From Formicarius rufipectus (taxonomy: Eukaryota > Chordata > Aves > Passeriformes > Formicariidae): a stretch of DNA of 64,000 nucleotides. The translations under genes were made by a program, and so were the position numbers. Positions within the stretch are counted from its first letter, which is position 1. Every line of letters starts with the position of its first letter. Of this stretch, positions 53,701 through 62,400 are shown piece by piece. The stretch is taken from assembly GCA_013399695.1 (NCBI GenBank), contig VXAU01001352.1:1-64000 (forward strand). Direction: 5' to 3'. Under the pieces are notes generated by a model that saw nothing but the letters and a program-made list of their open reading frames with translations, had not been told where the DNA came from and did not search any database.

Positions 53701-56484
53701 TGTTCCTGGAACCCCAAAAAACTTCTAGAGGCCCCCATGTGATGGAGAATCTGGGGGTGGCAGTACAGAGACACTCCCATTAAGCATCCACTAGAGGTGG
53801 TAGAGCATGGGTGACTCCTTACCATCACAATTCCAATGTCTTCAAGCTCCCATGGAAATTGAGACCGGCTTGGGACACTATGCAGGCTGTAGAACCCATG
53901 TACTGTGGGGTATCCTCACTCCACTGCAGGGTAACCTAGGTTGAATCATGGAGAAACTCCCATTTTCCTGATAGAGTGAGGTATCTTGGTCTGGCTCTTA
54001 ATATTTAATTACTTATGTAGTTCTCCAGGGGAATGACCCACTTTGCCATAAGGGTTGTATTTGTTATTGCTACTAACCCATTAAAGTTTCCACTGGAACA
54101 ATTAAATCATTTCATTAATTCATGAATAAATTTTGCAGAAAGATGATGAATAGTTTAATTGCTTTTAAGAAATTACACGATTGACTTTAAGATTCATGTG
54201 CCTGGAGGATATATGTACTTCTCTCAGCCACGGGGTGAAAACTAGGCAGCAAAACTGCTTACAGACCTCCAAAATCTTCCCTCTCTGTCCTGTAGACCAG
54301 TTACCAGTTCTCACTGCATTAAGCCACCTGAAAAGTATGATCCTTCTTTCTAATCATGCAGGATTCCTTTTTATCTTTGTCACCTTGCCAGGTGCATGAA
54401 GATCCAGGTTTGTATCTCTCCATCTGCCCTGGTATTTGAAAAGAGCTTGGGGTAGAAAACAGAGGACTGATTTAGGGTTTCTATAACAGTTCGTCCATAA
54501 AACCATTCAAGTCACAGCTCTCAAAAGCTTAAAAATAAATCATGAAGTAGAGAACCCAGACACATATTGCCAAGGAAACTGGAAAAGACACAAGACTGAG
54601 GCATGAGATGACTAAAGCTATGGGGGATAGTACACAATCTCGTCAGTACAAACAGCAGACATTAAACTACCAAGCAGATCAAATAAAACAACCCATAAAA
54701 GCCATTCACAAATTCAACAGCTTTATGACATGATTCCTCCAAGTTCTGGAATAGCCAACAGGAGAGATCAATGTCCAGCTAAGACTAAGAAGCACAGAAG
54801 AACAAAACGAGATTACATTAAACTTCAAATTGTCAAGTGCATTAAAACGAAGGGACAGAGAGTCATAAGGCGGCTCAATTGATCACTGCTTGCTTAAATC
54901 CCTACCTGGAGTGGAATACTCAGGACAAGAAAGATGTGGACCGGATAGAGCAGGTCCAGAAAAGGCCACAAAGATACTCAAAAGAATGAAGAACCTCTCT
55001 CATGAAGACAGGCTGAGACAACTGGGATTGTTCAGGGTAAGGTAGGTTCAGGGGAACCTTCATCGTGGCCTGATGACAGTGCTTAAGGTAGCTTCTGAGT
55101 AAGAGGGAAAGCAACATAGGCAGACATCGGTAAGATAGAGGAGAAGGAATGGTTTGAAACTAAAAAAGGATTTAGATTAGATGTTAGGAAGAAATTCTTT
55201 ACTCAGAGTGTGGTGAGGCACTGTAATGGGTAGCACAGAGAAGTTGTGGACGCCCCATCTCTGGAAGTGCTCAAGGTCACGTTGGATGCAGTTTGGAGTG
55301 TTATCACCAACATGGAAATCAAAGCAGCATGTAAACAGTCAGCCTACATGACACATAAGCCATCACACCAACAAACAGCCTCATCATGCTGCTTCTCAGA
55401 TCATGTGTGTGGGGAAGCGTGAAGAATAAGAGAACAAAATTAGCATTCAATGGGTCCCCAAAAATGACTGATGCTAAAATCTCCTCTAACAACAAAAGAT
55501 ATTGCTCAAATTTGTCTGGTATAGAATTTTCCTTGACCAGTTCTTCCAGAAGATAATAGATGGTCAAAGACATTAAGTATTGCTTTGCTCCCTGTTTTAC
55601 AATTCCCATCAAAAAGAGCTTTCTTACCTGCTTGTGAGCAGCTGCTGAAGCATCATCATGACACTGATTTTCAGGGTTGTTAACACTCATTTGCAACATT
55701 TTCCCTACTAAACTGGAGCCAAGTTAAAAATACATACACACATACATATATTTATCATATATATTTTTATTTCAGGACATCACTGTCTCTCTATCAGTCA
55801 CCAATTCCTATTCTCTTCCCTTTAGGACCTCCAACTCCTCCAAAGAGAGGTGGCACTTTGCATACAGCGAGCAGTTGAGTGTGCTGGATTTACAAATGTC
55901 TAGTAGGATTTAAACAGCTGTTTACTTGTCTCTCATTTAAACTCTTACCAGTGAACTTTTACTACTTGGATTTTCAATGTAGTATCAAAAAACACCACAT
56001 TTGAGTTTTAAACTTAAGAAATAATGAATTAAGCAGTCAGAAATATATGAGAAATCACAGCATTGCAGAGAGTGTGGTTTTGGAGGAAGATCATCATCCA
56101 ACTAGTAATATCTGGAAACATCACAGTTGGGTATTTAATATTCTAGCATTTGCAAAGACAAATAACAAAATGAGTAGACTTTGAGGGTGCTGAAAATGCA
56201 TGCAGTGTGAGAATCTGAACAGTGGTCCTGCACACAAAGGACAGCTAGGGATGAGCTGTGCATGCAAGGTTGTACTCATGTGAGTAACACTGTAGGTGCA
56301 GAATACCTAGCAACAGGCTAAAGAGAATCTTATGTGCATTTGTCTCTGCAAAACTTCAACAAGTTTACTTGTCTTAACTTTTTAAAAAAGTTTGCTTTAT
56401 GAAAGCATGATGCAAAACTTAAAAATCACCTTTAATGGCTGCTAAATATCCTCTCAGTTCTCTCTGGAGTCTGGAACCCTCTGC
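7471..56484 (-). CDS. AMPH: Amphiphysin gene, partial (exons 3 to last)
   Basis: Amphiphysin is a presynaptic peripheral membrane protein that bends membrane with an N-BAR dimer, recruits AP-2 and clathrin through a disordered linker, and brings dynamin to vesicle necks with a C-terminal SH3 domain. Twenty-one minus-strand exons with GT/AG borders join in one frame. Order: BAR (exons 3-9), proline-rich region, AP-2 motif, clathrin box LLDLD plus DPF, W-box PWDLW, a 593-residue optional insert, acidic linker, SH3. Length is 1,226 residues with the insert or 633 without; the missing start (about 50 residues, exons 1-2) lies past the right edge, giving about 683 against roughly 695 in human AMPH1. 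BIN1 is excluded by near-identity to AMPH-specific stretches, including the KRKDEGRITK and SVVIEPASN regions. The promoter is not in the window. Recognition is from memory of the family; exon borders are read directly. Confidence 0.97.
10174..10275 (-). CDS. AMPH: AMPH exon 22, SH3 domain first half
   Basis: The 102-nt, phase 0-0 exon encodes 34 residues beginning VEVLHDFEAANSDELNLKRG and ending ETTADQ. LHDFEA is the amphiphysin version of the ALYDY strand, and the acidic ANSDE RT-loop contacts Arg in dynamin's proline-rich domain. Acceptor tcttcag, donor GTAAAA. Confidence 0.97.
10419..10980 (-). mobile_element. CR1 LINE 3' fragment
   Basis: Reverse-oriented CR1: the left end reads tcatagaatcacagaat, the inverted terminal CR1 octamer repeat, followed by the typical inverted blocks 'cctgccatgggcagggg' and 'cagcctgtcctcacaggac'. 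It inserts 143 bp right of exon 22 in the intron between exons 21 and 22. Like most bird copies it is 5' truncated. Open frames across it derive from the LINE and are not host genes. Confidence 0.93.
12137..12180 (-). mobile_element. Short CR1 3' tail remnant
   Basis: tcatagaatggtttgggtttgga is the inverted CR1 3' end. Only about 45 bp is recognisable, so it is an extreme truncation or an old decayed copy. Confidence 0.65.
12559..12825 (-). CDS. AMPH: AMPH exon 21, linker leading into SH3
   Basis: The 267-nt exon encodes 89 residues starting EKVSSIPSVVIEPASNN, the most recognisable AMPH linker block, and ending MPPGFLYK just before the SH3 fold. The acceptor is ccccag. The donor GTCTGT departs from consensus at +3 and +4, but the junction K|VEVLHDF reproduces the mammalian protein exactly. 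Phase 0-0. Confidence 0.96.
13919..14062 (-). CDS. AMPH: AMPH exon 20, acidic linker
   Basis: This 144-nt, phase 0-0 exon encodes 48 residues beginning VVPEGAVASEDSVAVAAG, passing through TTEQEDVAEGDK and ending ESDVSQ. It follows a tttttag acceptor and has a GTAACT donor. It is Ala/Glu/Gly-rich like the corresponding mammalian region. The frame continues past the donor for some codons, which is not significant. Confidence 0.85.
18050..18106 (-). CDS. AMPH: AMPH exon 19, 57-nt acidic linker exon
   Basis: The exon encodes ESVEAGDKETTGVAEKDNE between a ttatgcag acceptor and a GTACAC donor, phase 0-0. It resembles the EAKIGTETTEGAE part of the mammalian linker. The open phase-consistent frame and flanking splice signals support it; the sequence itself is poorly conserved. 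Confidence 0.82.
18107..23783 (-). other. Intron between AMPH exons 18 and 19
   Basis: This is 5.7 kb with no repeat family I recognise and no exon with supporting splice sites. Open frames on both strands at 22,460-22,700 have no recognisable homology. Confidence 0.6.
23784..23900 (-). CDS. AMPH: AMPH exon 18, acidic Ala/Glu/Pro linker
   Basis: This 117-nt, phase 0-0 exon encodes 39 residues starting AEAEEAPPGEPKVEEAPAAA and ending PAEQAV. Composition and position correspond to the acidic Ala/Glu/Pro stretch of the mammalian linker. The donor is GTGAGT. The acceptor is unusual: the last 20 intronic bases are A-rich (ending aataacaaaag) and the nearest pyrimidine-rich stretch is further upstream, so this exon may be weakly defined or alternative. 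Confidence 0.8.
24111..24125. repeat. Short (AAAG)n repeat
   Basis: Nearly four AAAG units, in the intron upstream of exon 18. Confidence 0.8.
25774..25824 (-). CDS. AMPH: AMPH exon 17, 51-nt linker exon
   Basis: The exon encodes DISAFTVQSNENVTEPL, which aligns with DTSLFTMQTDQ of the mammalian protein. It is bounded by atctag and GTAAGT and is phase 0-0. Sequence divergence is high, as expected for a disordered linker, so identification rests on position, splice sites and the partial match. Confidence 0.88.
26757..26790. repeat. Compound (TA)n(CA)n microsatellite
   Basis: About ten TA units run directly into about six CA units, in the intron between exons 16 and 17. The array is likely polymorphic. 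Confidence 0.95.
27151..27183 (-). CDS. AMPH: AMPH exon 16, 33-nt linker exon
   Basis: The exon encodes ASTTAFNGFSQ, matching ASGGSFNGFTQ of the mammalian protein. It has an acttag acceptor and a GTAAGA donor and is phase 0-0. It rejoins the classical linker after the optional cassette. Confidence 0.93.
27735..29513 (-). CDS. AMPH: AMPH giant cassette exon, 593-residue linker insert
   Basis: This 1,779-nt exon has a tctgcttaaag acceptor and a GTACCT donor and is phase 0 at both ends, so it inserts 593 residues in frame between exon 14 (LVQP) and exon 16 (ASTTAF). It runs from PDSSKSLSL to IEADKEE. The product is very acidic and Ser/Thr/Gly-rich with no globular domain visible, so it is inferred to be disordered. 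Eleven Trp residues sit in acidic surroundings (positions 38, 78, 113, 159, 435, 439, 448, 464, 482, 489, 501), including DPW and WLFF, which resemble AP-2 appendage ligands. A charged tail has a YGLL motif. The classical neuronal form lacks this segment. From memory, retinal amphiphysin variants in mammals carry large central inserts; homology to those is likely but unverified. An uninterrupted reading frame of this length in an intron cannot reasonably be chance. Confidence 0.88.
29803..29826 (-). CDS. AMPH: AMPH exon 14, second 24-nt micro-exon
   Basis: This second phase 0-0 micro-exon encodes TSSELVQP, matching the TSTDLVQP of the mammalian protein that directly follows the W-box. It has a tctacag acceptor and a GTAAGC donor. 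It lies 289 bp upstream, in gene order, of the large cassette exon. Confidence 0.93.
31365..31388 (-). CDS. AMPH: AMPH exon 13, 24-nt micro-exon with W-box
   Basis: The micro-exon encodes only TLPWDLWT. PWDLW is the second clathrin-binding element (W-box, PWxxW) of amphiphysin. A tttcag acceptor and GTAAGT donor flank it exactly, and both ends are phase 0, so inclusion or skipping would not change the frame. It is far too short to be found by ORF scanning; it was located from the family sequence. Confidence 0.95.
34510..34617 (-). CDS. AMPH: AMPH exon 12, clathrin box and DPF
   Basis: This 108-nt, phase 0-0 exon encodes 36 residues including ESLLDLDFDPFKPE. LLDLD is the type I clathrin box that binds the clathrin terminal domain, and the overlapping DPF binds the AP-2 alpha appendage. 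It ends HSPMSQ. Acceptor aacag, donor GTATCT. The bird sequence is slightly shorter than the human counterpart after KPE. Confidence 0.97.
34618..39384 (-). other. Intron between AMPH exons 11 and 12
   Basis: This is 4.8 kb. Apart from the CR1 fragment at 35.1-35.3 kb it holds AT-rich sequence with no further gene or repeat that I can name. Confidence 0.6.
35131..35322 (+). mobile_element. CR1 LINE 3' fragment
   Basis: Sense CR1 from 'gcactggaacaaaccgccca' through 'gaagctgtggatgtcc' and 'tgcccatggcaggggg' to 'caacccaaaccactctgata'. It covers roughly the last 190 bp of the element and lies in the intron upstream of exon 12. Confidence 0.93.
39385..39513 (-). CDS. AMPH: AMPH exon 11, PPVPPLPK and AP-2 motif
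   Basis: The 129-nt exon (43 residues, phase 0-0) starts LRKGPPVPPLPK, a class II SH3 ligand, and contains NLFDDNFVPEI. FDDNF fits the FxDxF consensus for the AP-2 alpha-appendage top site. It then ends VTTPSQ before a GTAGGT donor. The acceptor is cctag. The residues before FDDNF differ from the mammalian form I remember (SFFEDNF), but the motif is kept. Confidence 0.96.
41020..41158 (-). CDS. AMPH: AMPH exon 10, proline/serine-rich region
   Basis: This 139-nt exon completes the split Ser and encodes 46 residues rich in Pro, Ser and Ala, with TPSPPEEVSPLPSPTASP and a PAPARPKSP stretch before its end at PTQ. Such PxRP-type sequence is the region of amphiphysin known to bind endophilin-class SH3 domains and, by intramolecular contact, its own SH3. 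SP and TP sites here are phosphorylated in the mammalian protein. The donor is a consensus GTAAGT. Confidence 0.96.
42400..42450. repeat. Imperfect (ATT)n microsatellite
   Basis: ATT/TTA triplets interrupted by single-base insertions and deletions, within the intron between exons 9 and 10. Confidence 0.85.
43748..43830 (-). CDS. AMPH: AMPH exon 9, end of BAR domain
   Basis: The 83-nt exon encodes LCHKLYEVMTKLGDQHADKA, then FTIQGAP and two bases of a Ser codon (phase 0 in, 2 out). It has a cgcag acceptor and a GTGAAT donor. It closes the BAR domain at about residue 245 of the full protein and starts the linker. Confidence 0.97.
44686..44761 (-). CDS. AMPH: AMPH exon 8, N-BAR helix 3
   Basis: This 76-nt exon completes the split Arg and encodes RIGFYVNTFKNVSSLEAKFH followed by KEIAL. 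It is bounded by a catag acceptor and a GTGAGT donor. The segment is part of the last BAR helix and is nearly identical to the mammalian sequence. Confidence 0.97.
46341..46426 (-). CDS. AMPH: AMPH exon 7, N-BAR helix
   Basis: The 86-nt exon begins AEEEFQKAQKVFEEFN and ends LPSLWS plus two bases of an Arg codon (phase 0 in, 2 out). It follows a tttag acceptor and has a GTAAGC donor. The split Arg codon completed by exon 8 matches the mammalian gene structure as I recall it. Confidence 0.97.
46826..46933 (-). CDS. AMPH: AMPH exon 6, N-BAR core
   Basis: This 108-nt, phase 0-0 exon encodes 36 residues, TRIAKRSRKLVDYDSARHHL followed by a segment ending KRKDEGRITK. The basic KRSRK and KRKD stretches lie on the concave, lipid-binding face in known BAR structures. 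Its donor is GTAGCA, a variation on the GTRAGT consensus. Confidence 0.97.
47060..47550 (-). mobile_element. CR1-X-like LINE 3' fragment
   Basis: Reverse-oriented: starts 'tcacagaatgacaaaacatg', then 'ctgagttggaagggaccca', and extends to 'cttgtatttgtgtcacccaaaactgc'. The same sequence family recurs at 63,537-63,967 in the same order and orientation. The 'ctgagttggaagg' tail is shared with the two SINE copies. It lies in the intron between exons 5 and 6. Confidence 0.85.
47596..47728 (-). mobile_element. tRNA-Ile-derived SINE with CR1-X-like tail (TguSINE1 type)
   Basis: In minus sense it begins GAGCTCAGTTGGTCAGAGC, continues through the anticodon-arm region TGCTTATAATGCCAAGG and the B-box-like TTGTGGGTTTAATC, then passes into a tail whose inverse is 'ctgagttggaagggaccca'. 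The head therefore matches tRNA-Ile and the tail matches the CR1 copies nearby. Composite tRNA-Ile/CR1-X SINEs of this kind are, from memory, described from passerine birds as TguSINE1. It sits 46 bp from the CR1 fragment. Confidence 0.85.
48597..48692 (-). CDS. AMPH: AMPH exon 5, N-BAR core
   Basis: The 96-nt exon is phase 0 at both ends and encodes 32 residues, starting KCDELWEDFHQKLVDG and ending GQFPDIK. It has a pyrimidine-rich acceptor ending ttttcag and a GTAATG donor. It belongs to the middle of the crescent-shaped BAR dimer. Being symmetric it could in principle be skipped in frame, but that would break a core helix, so a constitutive exon is inferred. Confidence 0.97.
51138..51232 (-). 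CDS. AMPH: AMPH exon 4, N-BAR core
   Basis: This 95-nt exon lies between a ttgcag acceptor and a GTAAGA donor. With the base carried over from exon 3 it encodes 32 residues containing LTESLHEVYEPDWYGREDVK, one of the most conserved blocks of the amphiphysin/BIN1 BAR domain. It enters in phase 1 and leaves in phase 0. Relative to the mammalian protein it has conservative changes such as MIGE for MVGE at its end. Confidence 0.97.
51849..51863. repeat. Poly-T tract
   Basis: Fifteen consecutive T, in the intron between exons 3 and 4. No adjacent retroposon sequence was recognised, so it may be a simple tract or the remnant tail of an unrecognised element. Confidence 0.8.
53253..53277. other. Assembly gap beside a poly-T tract
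   Basis: Thirteen N (53,253-53,265) are followed by twelve T. The gap probably reflects a homopolymer the assembly could not resolve. Immediately right is the palindrome ATGCCCGTGGGCAT. A frame crossing the gap is meaningless. Confidence 0.9.
54870..55310 (+). mobile_element. CR1 LINE 3' fragment, diverged
   Basis: Sense CR1 blocks are seen in order: 'gagcaggtccagaaaaggcca', 'gacaggctgagacaactggg', 'agattagatgttaggaagaa', 'gagaagttgtggacgcccc' and 'ggaagtgctcaaggtc'. It carries many substitutions and lacks the terminal repeats. It lies in the intron between exons 3 and 4. Confidence 0.88.
56430..56484 (-). CDS. AMPH: AMPH exon 3, N-BAR helix 1 part
   Basis: The 55-nt exon follows a ttttccag acceptor and ends before a GTGATT donor. 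It encodes AEGSRLQRELRGYLAAIK plus the first base of the next Gly codon (phase 0 in, 1 out). This is the end of the first long BAR helix. It is the most 5' coding exon I can find; exon 2 (expected to end near QNFKRQE) is absent from the 7.5 kb to its right, so intron 2 is at least that long. Confidence 0.95.
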
Positions 56485-59400
56485 CTGGAAAAGGAAAAAA
56501 AAAAAGGGGCAAAGAAGTGAAAACACATTGCAGTTTTGTTTAATACCTTGAATACAGTGTGTTGAACTAAACAACAAAAAACAATTTCAGGAGCTATCTG
56601 ATGAATAGTGCCACATGTAGCAAGCACACACAGATTTGTACAGAAAAGGGGGTGGCAAAGACACTGTAATCCAGAACAGTGCAGCTCCACTGGGAACCAC
56701 TCTGAGGCCATGCCAGACCTGAAGAAAATCCACAGCCTTTGCAAACAGTTTACCCAGTACTTTAACTTTTTGCGAGTAAATAACTACTAAAATACAATAA
56801 CTTTAGTTTCTTTATTTTGCTTAGCTAGGACATCTAGCAGTTACTGTGAAATCCCAATTGTTTCTATGTCAAATACATCAAAACTGTCTTTCTCTTATAC
56901 CAGTAGCCTTTAAAAAACTCAGAACAGACACAACACAATGGCTTGTGTTACTTTATCTCTGATGGTATCAGAAATTGGATTTCACATTCCTAGGACTTGC
57001 AAAGAGACACGTGCTACACACATACTTTATGGCTAAAAAGCTGCTGTCCAGGACACCTTCAACAGCCTGAAGATTTTTGAAACACTCCACATTTACCATT
57101 TCCCAATATTTTTCAAATTACTTATTTAAGCAGTTGGAAACTACAGGAATTTCAGCTTGCAGTCACATTTTCTCACATACAGCTACACCATATGGAAAAA
57201 TCAGCTGCAAAATATGACTGACTGCTTTGGAGTTTCTCTCACATTTTCCATATGAAAGTCAGAACATAAAGGGTGCATGTGAATAGTGTGAATACTTTAG
57301 AAGGCACAAAGTATAAGCTGTTATAACCCTACTTAAGTCAAAGGACTTTTGATGTCAGTGAAGGATTTTCCATCAGTGACTACAATGCTCACAGCATTCA
57401 CACACAGGATCATAAGAAATTCAGGTTGAAAGGGGCTATCTGACACTTAAAATCCATCTACCTGCAGCCATGTTAAGTCCAAATTGTGGTTCTGATAAAA
57501 TACTGTTGCACACACTGCCAACACGGATTACATCCACCAAACTCGCTTGCTTCTCCCAGCTTCCTGAAGGGAATTGCAGGCTTTTAGAAGGGGACCAACA
57601 CCATCCCTTCCCCCTCCCTCAAACTGCAATGCAACTGTAAGAAGAGAGCAACTGTTCAAGATTTTGGAAATATTCAAGAATTAGGAAGGTAAAAATGACT
57701 GAGTAGGTCTAGAAAGAAGACTGAATCCCTATTTCAGATTCAACAAAGAGAAGAAAGCTTTTACACTAATTTGATCTGGAACAAGTCACCTATGGCTTTC
57801 AAATCCATTAACTGACTAAATTCCAAGCACAGATCTCTCCAGGGTGCTATCTGAGAAGCTGCTCAGCAACACCAAGTCAGCAGGAAGAGCCAGACCACCA
57901 ACCTGTCTCTGGTTTGGGACCATATTCAGTGCTCCAAAGGAAGGCAGCCCCTTCCCTTGCTCTGGGATCAAAGCTCCATATCAAAACAATGGCAAGGCAG
58001 GTCCAGGGTGACTATCAGTGGATTAAACCTCAGACTTCATTATTTAAAAAACAACAGGAAGTTCTGAAGTAGTTTGATGTTGTGTCCTTTAAGAAAATAT
58101 ATACATGTACAATTTAATACTGCTTAGCAAAAAGTACTACCATGACACATCATAACCACACAACGCATCCCCCTACAGAACACAGCAGACACTGACCTCT
58201 TTTTATTTCATTCTGTGCTAGAATGGGAGACAGGGTGATGACAGAACTTCTCTGCTTTCCATGGACCAAGGCATTAAGTGATCAATGTTGCTACAGAGGA
58301 AAGTAGATTGTACCCAGGAGCAAACTTCTTGATCTTGTGTCTGAAGAGGAGTATCGGCAAACGTGGCAGGAAGAGAAGTTCCCCTTGCATGCATGTCAGT
58401 CTCTCCCTGGGAGGATCCCCAGTGCTATGAAAAGCCACATGAAGGTACAGAAATTATCTTTCCAATTCATACCTCCTTTGGCCTGAGAGCTTGTGGTGAA
58501 AAGAGAAGATACAGCAACCTGGCTCTTCATCATGCTCCAGATGAAGAGGTGCCCGTACTGTAACCATTTTTAGTTATTAAAGAATTTCTGATCCTTCAGG
58601 AGCAGCAAGCCACAGCTGGGAGGTGGAGAACCTTCTTAGATGACCTCATGTCCAGTAAAAGGTCTATATTTACTCATGTATGAGTAGTTTTGTCTTTAGG
58701 ACTAACTAGCGCACCACAAATGGCATGTCAGGGAAACACCCTGCTTGAACACTATGTTTGTAACTGCACTGCTGTGCACTTTTATGACTGGTACCCTAAA
58801 CCACTCTGAGATCTACTGTGCTTGGTCAGCATCATCCATGAGCAGCAAGCGTTGCTCAGGAAAATGTGCAAGAAAAAGTTCAAAGTAGTAAAACACAGTG
58901 CAAATATTTTGCCATATGTGCTGTTACAAGTTCTGACACTTCATTCAAAAGAGTAATTTTAACATGCAGCTCCCTAAGTTTAGGTTACTAACAGGCCACA
59001 AGCCACTGATTTCACTGAAGCATAACAGAGCCACTTGAATTCTTGTTAGCAAATGTTGTGTGACGTGACATTAAAGCACCCATGAACAAGGGCCAGCTCT
59101 CAGCGAATATGAGAGATAATCTCTCAGTTTCAATGGCAACAGAATTAGACCTTTCTAAAAATATCAGAAATAAAATCTAGCACCAAAAATCCTCAGCACT
59201 GTGAATTCTGCAAAGTGTGTGTCTGGTCTACACACTTTCTATAGTAAGCTCACTATTAGTGACGATAGATATGCTTTTACCACCTAAAATTAAATTCACA
59301 GGATGAAAATATTTCATTGCTGGCTTTGCATGTCTTGCAAACTGTGACATACAGGTTTTTAAAAGTACTGCTTTGAAGATTGTCACATATTCAATGTTGC

Positions 59401-62400
59401 CTCTCTGTGGTACACTCTACTTTCTGGTCTATCAAATGAAAGCACCTGGTGGCTCTGAAACCACTTCTCCAACTATTTTCATTAAAGCCATGAATTTTGT
59501 TAAATGAGATGCAGCTTCTTGAGAGAAAATGAAAAGTAGGTGCCATTTCGCCAATGTAGTGTTCCTCTGAAATGGAATTTCCCAAGGCAGCACTGATGCT
59601 TTGTTCTACATGATGAAGCCAAATGAGTCAGAGCTTCATAATATGCAAGAAACTCCAGAGAGAAAACTCAATAGCATACTTAATAGCAAACTTCTTAGGA
59701 TGAGGTTGTTTGATAACAGTGCACATGTTCCAGCAGACTCCAGCACCAAAAATTAGTGCCCTTAGCTCATCTGATCAAATTCAGTATACAAATTACCAAA
59801 AATCCATGATGTACTCCTGTTAAACTGCATGTAAGAGCAAGGGAAGTGTGCTAACAACCCAAACCAACACCCATCTTTAGGAAAGTCAACACAGCAATGT
59901 GCCAAACAGCAGCTTGTTGCTCTGAACACTGTAGCATATTGTATGTAGCATATCACTGTACCACAGCATATGATTACATGGTCAGTATTATACAGCTGTC
60001 ACAGACACATGCACTGAGGGAGACAGGGAGGTTGGGTGTTCCAGAGTCTTGTCATCTGCAGCCACAGGTCCTACACACCCTTGTAGCAGCATTAAGCCTT
60101 TTCAGTACTACTGATTGTTGTGTATGTTTAGTTTGGGTTTTCTTTTTAAATAAGAGCATTTGGGTCAGCTCTATAATGTCACTGAATATTCTGAGTTGGA
60201 AAGGACCCACAAGGATGGAGTCCAAGTGAACAGCCCATGCATGGATCAAATTCACAACCTTGGTGTTATTATTTAAGCATATCTTAGCCCTGGAATTAAG
60301 ACAAAGAGAGACACAGCACTGCTGGCTGTGAGACTGATGAGACCTAAAAAAGAGTTAATGACTAAATCCATGAAAAAACGTGGTTTCTGTCTTATCAGCT
60401 TCTGTTTCCTTATGTGCAAGAAAAATTGTTGCATTCCCTCAGAAATTAAAGGCCACCTGGCCTCCACAAAAGTTGGAATTGGATGACCTAGTTGCCAGGA
60501 ATCATTTATTTACAGCTTCCCAGTCAGAACAGGAGAGTTTGATTTTTCTATCATGGCACATACAGGATGTAAACACAATACATCTTTACAGGAAAGGTCA
60601 GCACAGCATGTGTTTGATACAAAAAAACAAATATATCACTCCAACTTAGTGAGAGTCAAGAGCACTAAAAATGTTGATCCTGGAGCATAGGCTAATTAAT
60701 TACGTGGCCCATAGAAAAATGACAATTATAAATGCAGCTCTAAAACTGGAATTTTGTCGTTCTGTTGTGAAACCACCAGGGAAATAGCTAAAAAGAAGCA
60801 TTTTCTGTATCACCTGTTAGACATTCTTTACTGTAATGTGCTGTTATTTACCACAATGTAAAGCACTGCTGTCTCTCCATTCATAAACACTTTAGGTACT
60901 ATTCACAGGTAGGTCTTTTAGAGAACTCTGAAGTATGAACAAAAAGGACTACTACATTAAGAGAAGCTTAACAAAATAAGAGGCTATTTGGACAAATCTG
61001 TAATTCAGTATGAAATCTATTTGTCTACCAGAGTAACCTATTTTACCATTTATCAGATTCCTTATACTTTCTAGAACTGTATCCCAAATTTGAATCTTAA
61101 AGGAATGGATTTCTCTTTTTCTACAAGATGGAAGAGACTTGGGTTTTGAAATATTTCTCTAATGCATCTCTTGAAAAGTTGGGTTTGTAACCCTCTTTGA
61201 AAACACAGAGGTTTTAGGCACTCCAGTATCTTCCAGCAAAGCACCAAATTTGTGGCCCAGCCACTTATAAGTCTCAAAAGTAAGAATTTAATTGTTCTAG
61301 TTATTAAGTAACATGATGAATTGAAGCAAACTGAACCAACAAATGGCTTTAATGAAAATTTGGAATCAGCAAAGGCAGATTCTACAGGTCCCATGGCTAA
61401 AGGTAATCTATACACACCTGATGTGGAGCTAGACTTCCTAAACATGTGCTTGGGCCTCTGCTTATGCCTATAGCTGCATATTTGTAAATAACATATATAA
61501 GCTACGTGTTAACAGATCTGCTAGAAAACTGTTCAGAACTGTTGTGAACTGCATCATGTTCAATCCATACATTAAATCCCAGAGCTGGGCTGTGTCAGCT
61601 GTCCCCAGGGTCAGTTATTCCAAAGGGCTCCTGAAGAAACATATACCCATCTCCTTTAAAAATAGTCAAATAACTTCAACATTCAATTACACTGCCTGGG
61701 AGAAAACAATTATCACAGTTACTAAAGCTGCAGAGGTATAATTGTTTATATCCAAGGGGCAATCAAAACCAGCGCAGTGTGACAATGGCTTAGACTTTGA
61801 ATTTAGAGCAATCAATAGGCAGAATCAAAAACCAAAACATCAGAATAACTGCTCTCCCCTTTAAAGTGAGGAATTAGTTGGAATGGATCTAGAGTGTCCC
61901 TGCAGAGATAATCTTGCAGCATAAAACAGAGGGTCTCACCTTTCTGCATATCCTGCCTGCCTGGAAATGAATGAGATCGAGGTGAGATCTAATGGTACAC
62001 TGTGCTTACTCTTGTCTTGGGAAAAGTACATAAGATATCTAAGATAATTAATAAACACACATTTCAGGACAAAATGGTGATGAGCAAAGAAATCCCTCCT
62101 GTAGCCCTCAAATACACTGCACATTGTACCACTTGTGTTTGGCTCAGTATTTTAAGTACTCTTTTGGACTGCCCCAAATGTCTCTGCCAAATTAAGTCTC
62201 CCTGAATGCAAATACCTGTTGACTTGCAGAAAAAAAGAATTCCATCTCACTAGTCTAGACTGTGTTTTGCTGTGTCTGGTTTACTTCAGAATATCTACCA
62301 GGGACAACACTTGGCATCACCTTTGTTTAGCAAAGGAGTCTCTTACGGACAGAGCTAGACTGAACTCATAACTTGTTGCAGCTTAACAAGTACCAAGAAT

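Larger units (their letters stand above)
51233..56429 (-). other. Intron between AMPH exons 3 and 4
   Basis: This is 5.2 kb containing a poly-T tract, an N gap, a diverged CR1 fragment and an unexplained 126-codon minus-strand frame at 55,319-55,699. Confidence 0.6.

Noticed and set aside
61071..61445. 124-codon minus-strand frame
   Set aside because: No match to AMPH exon 1 or 2 or to any family I know, and no splice-site support.
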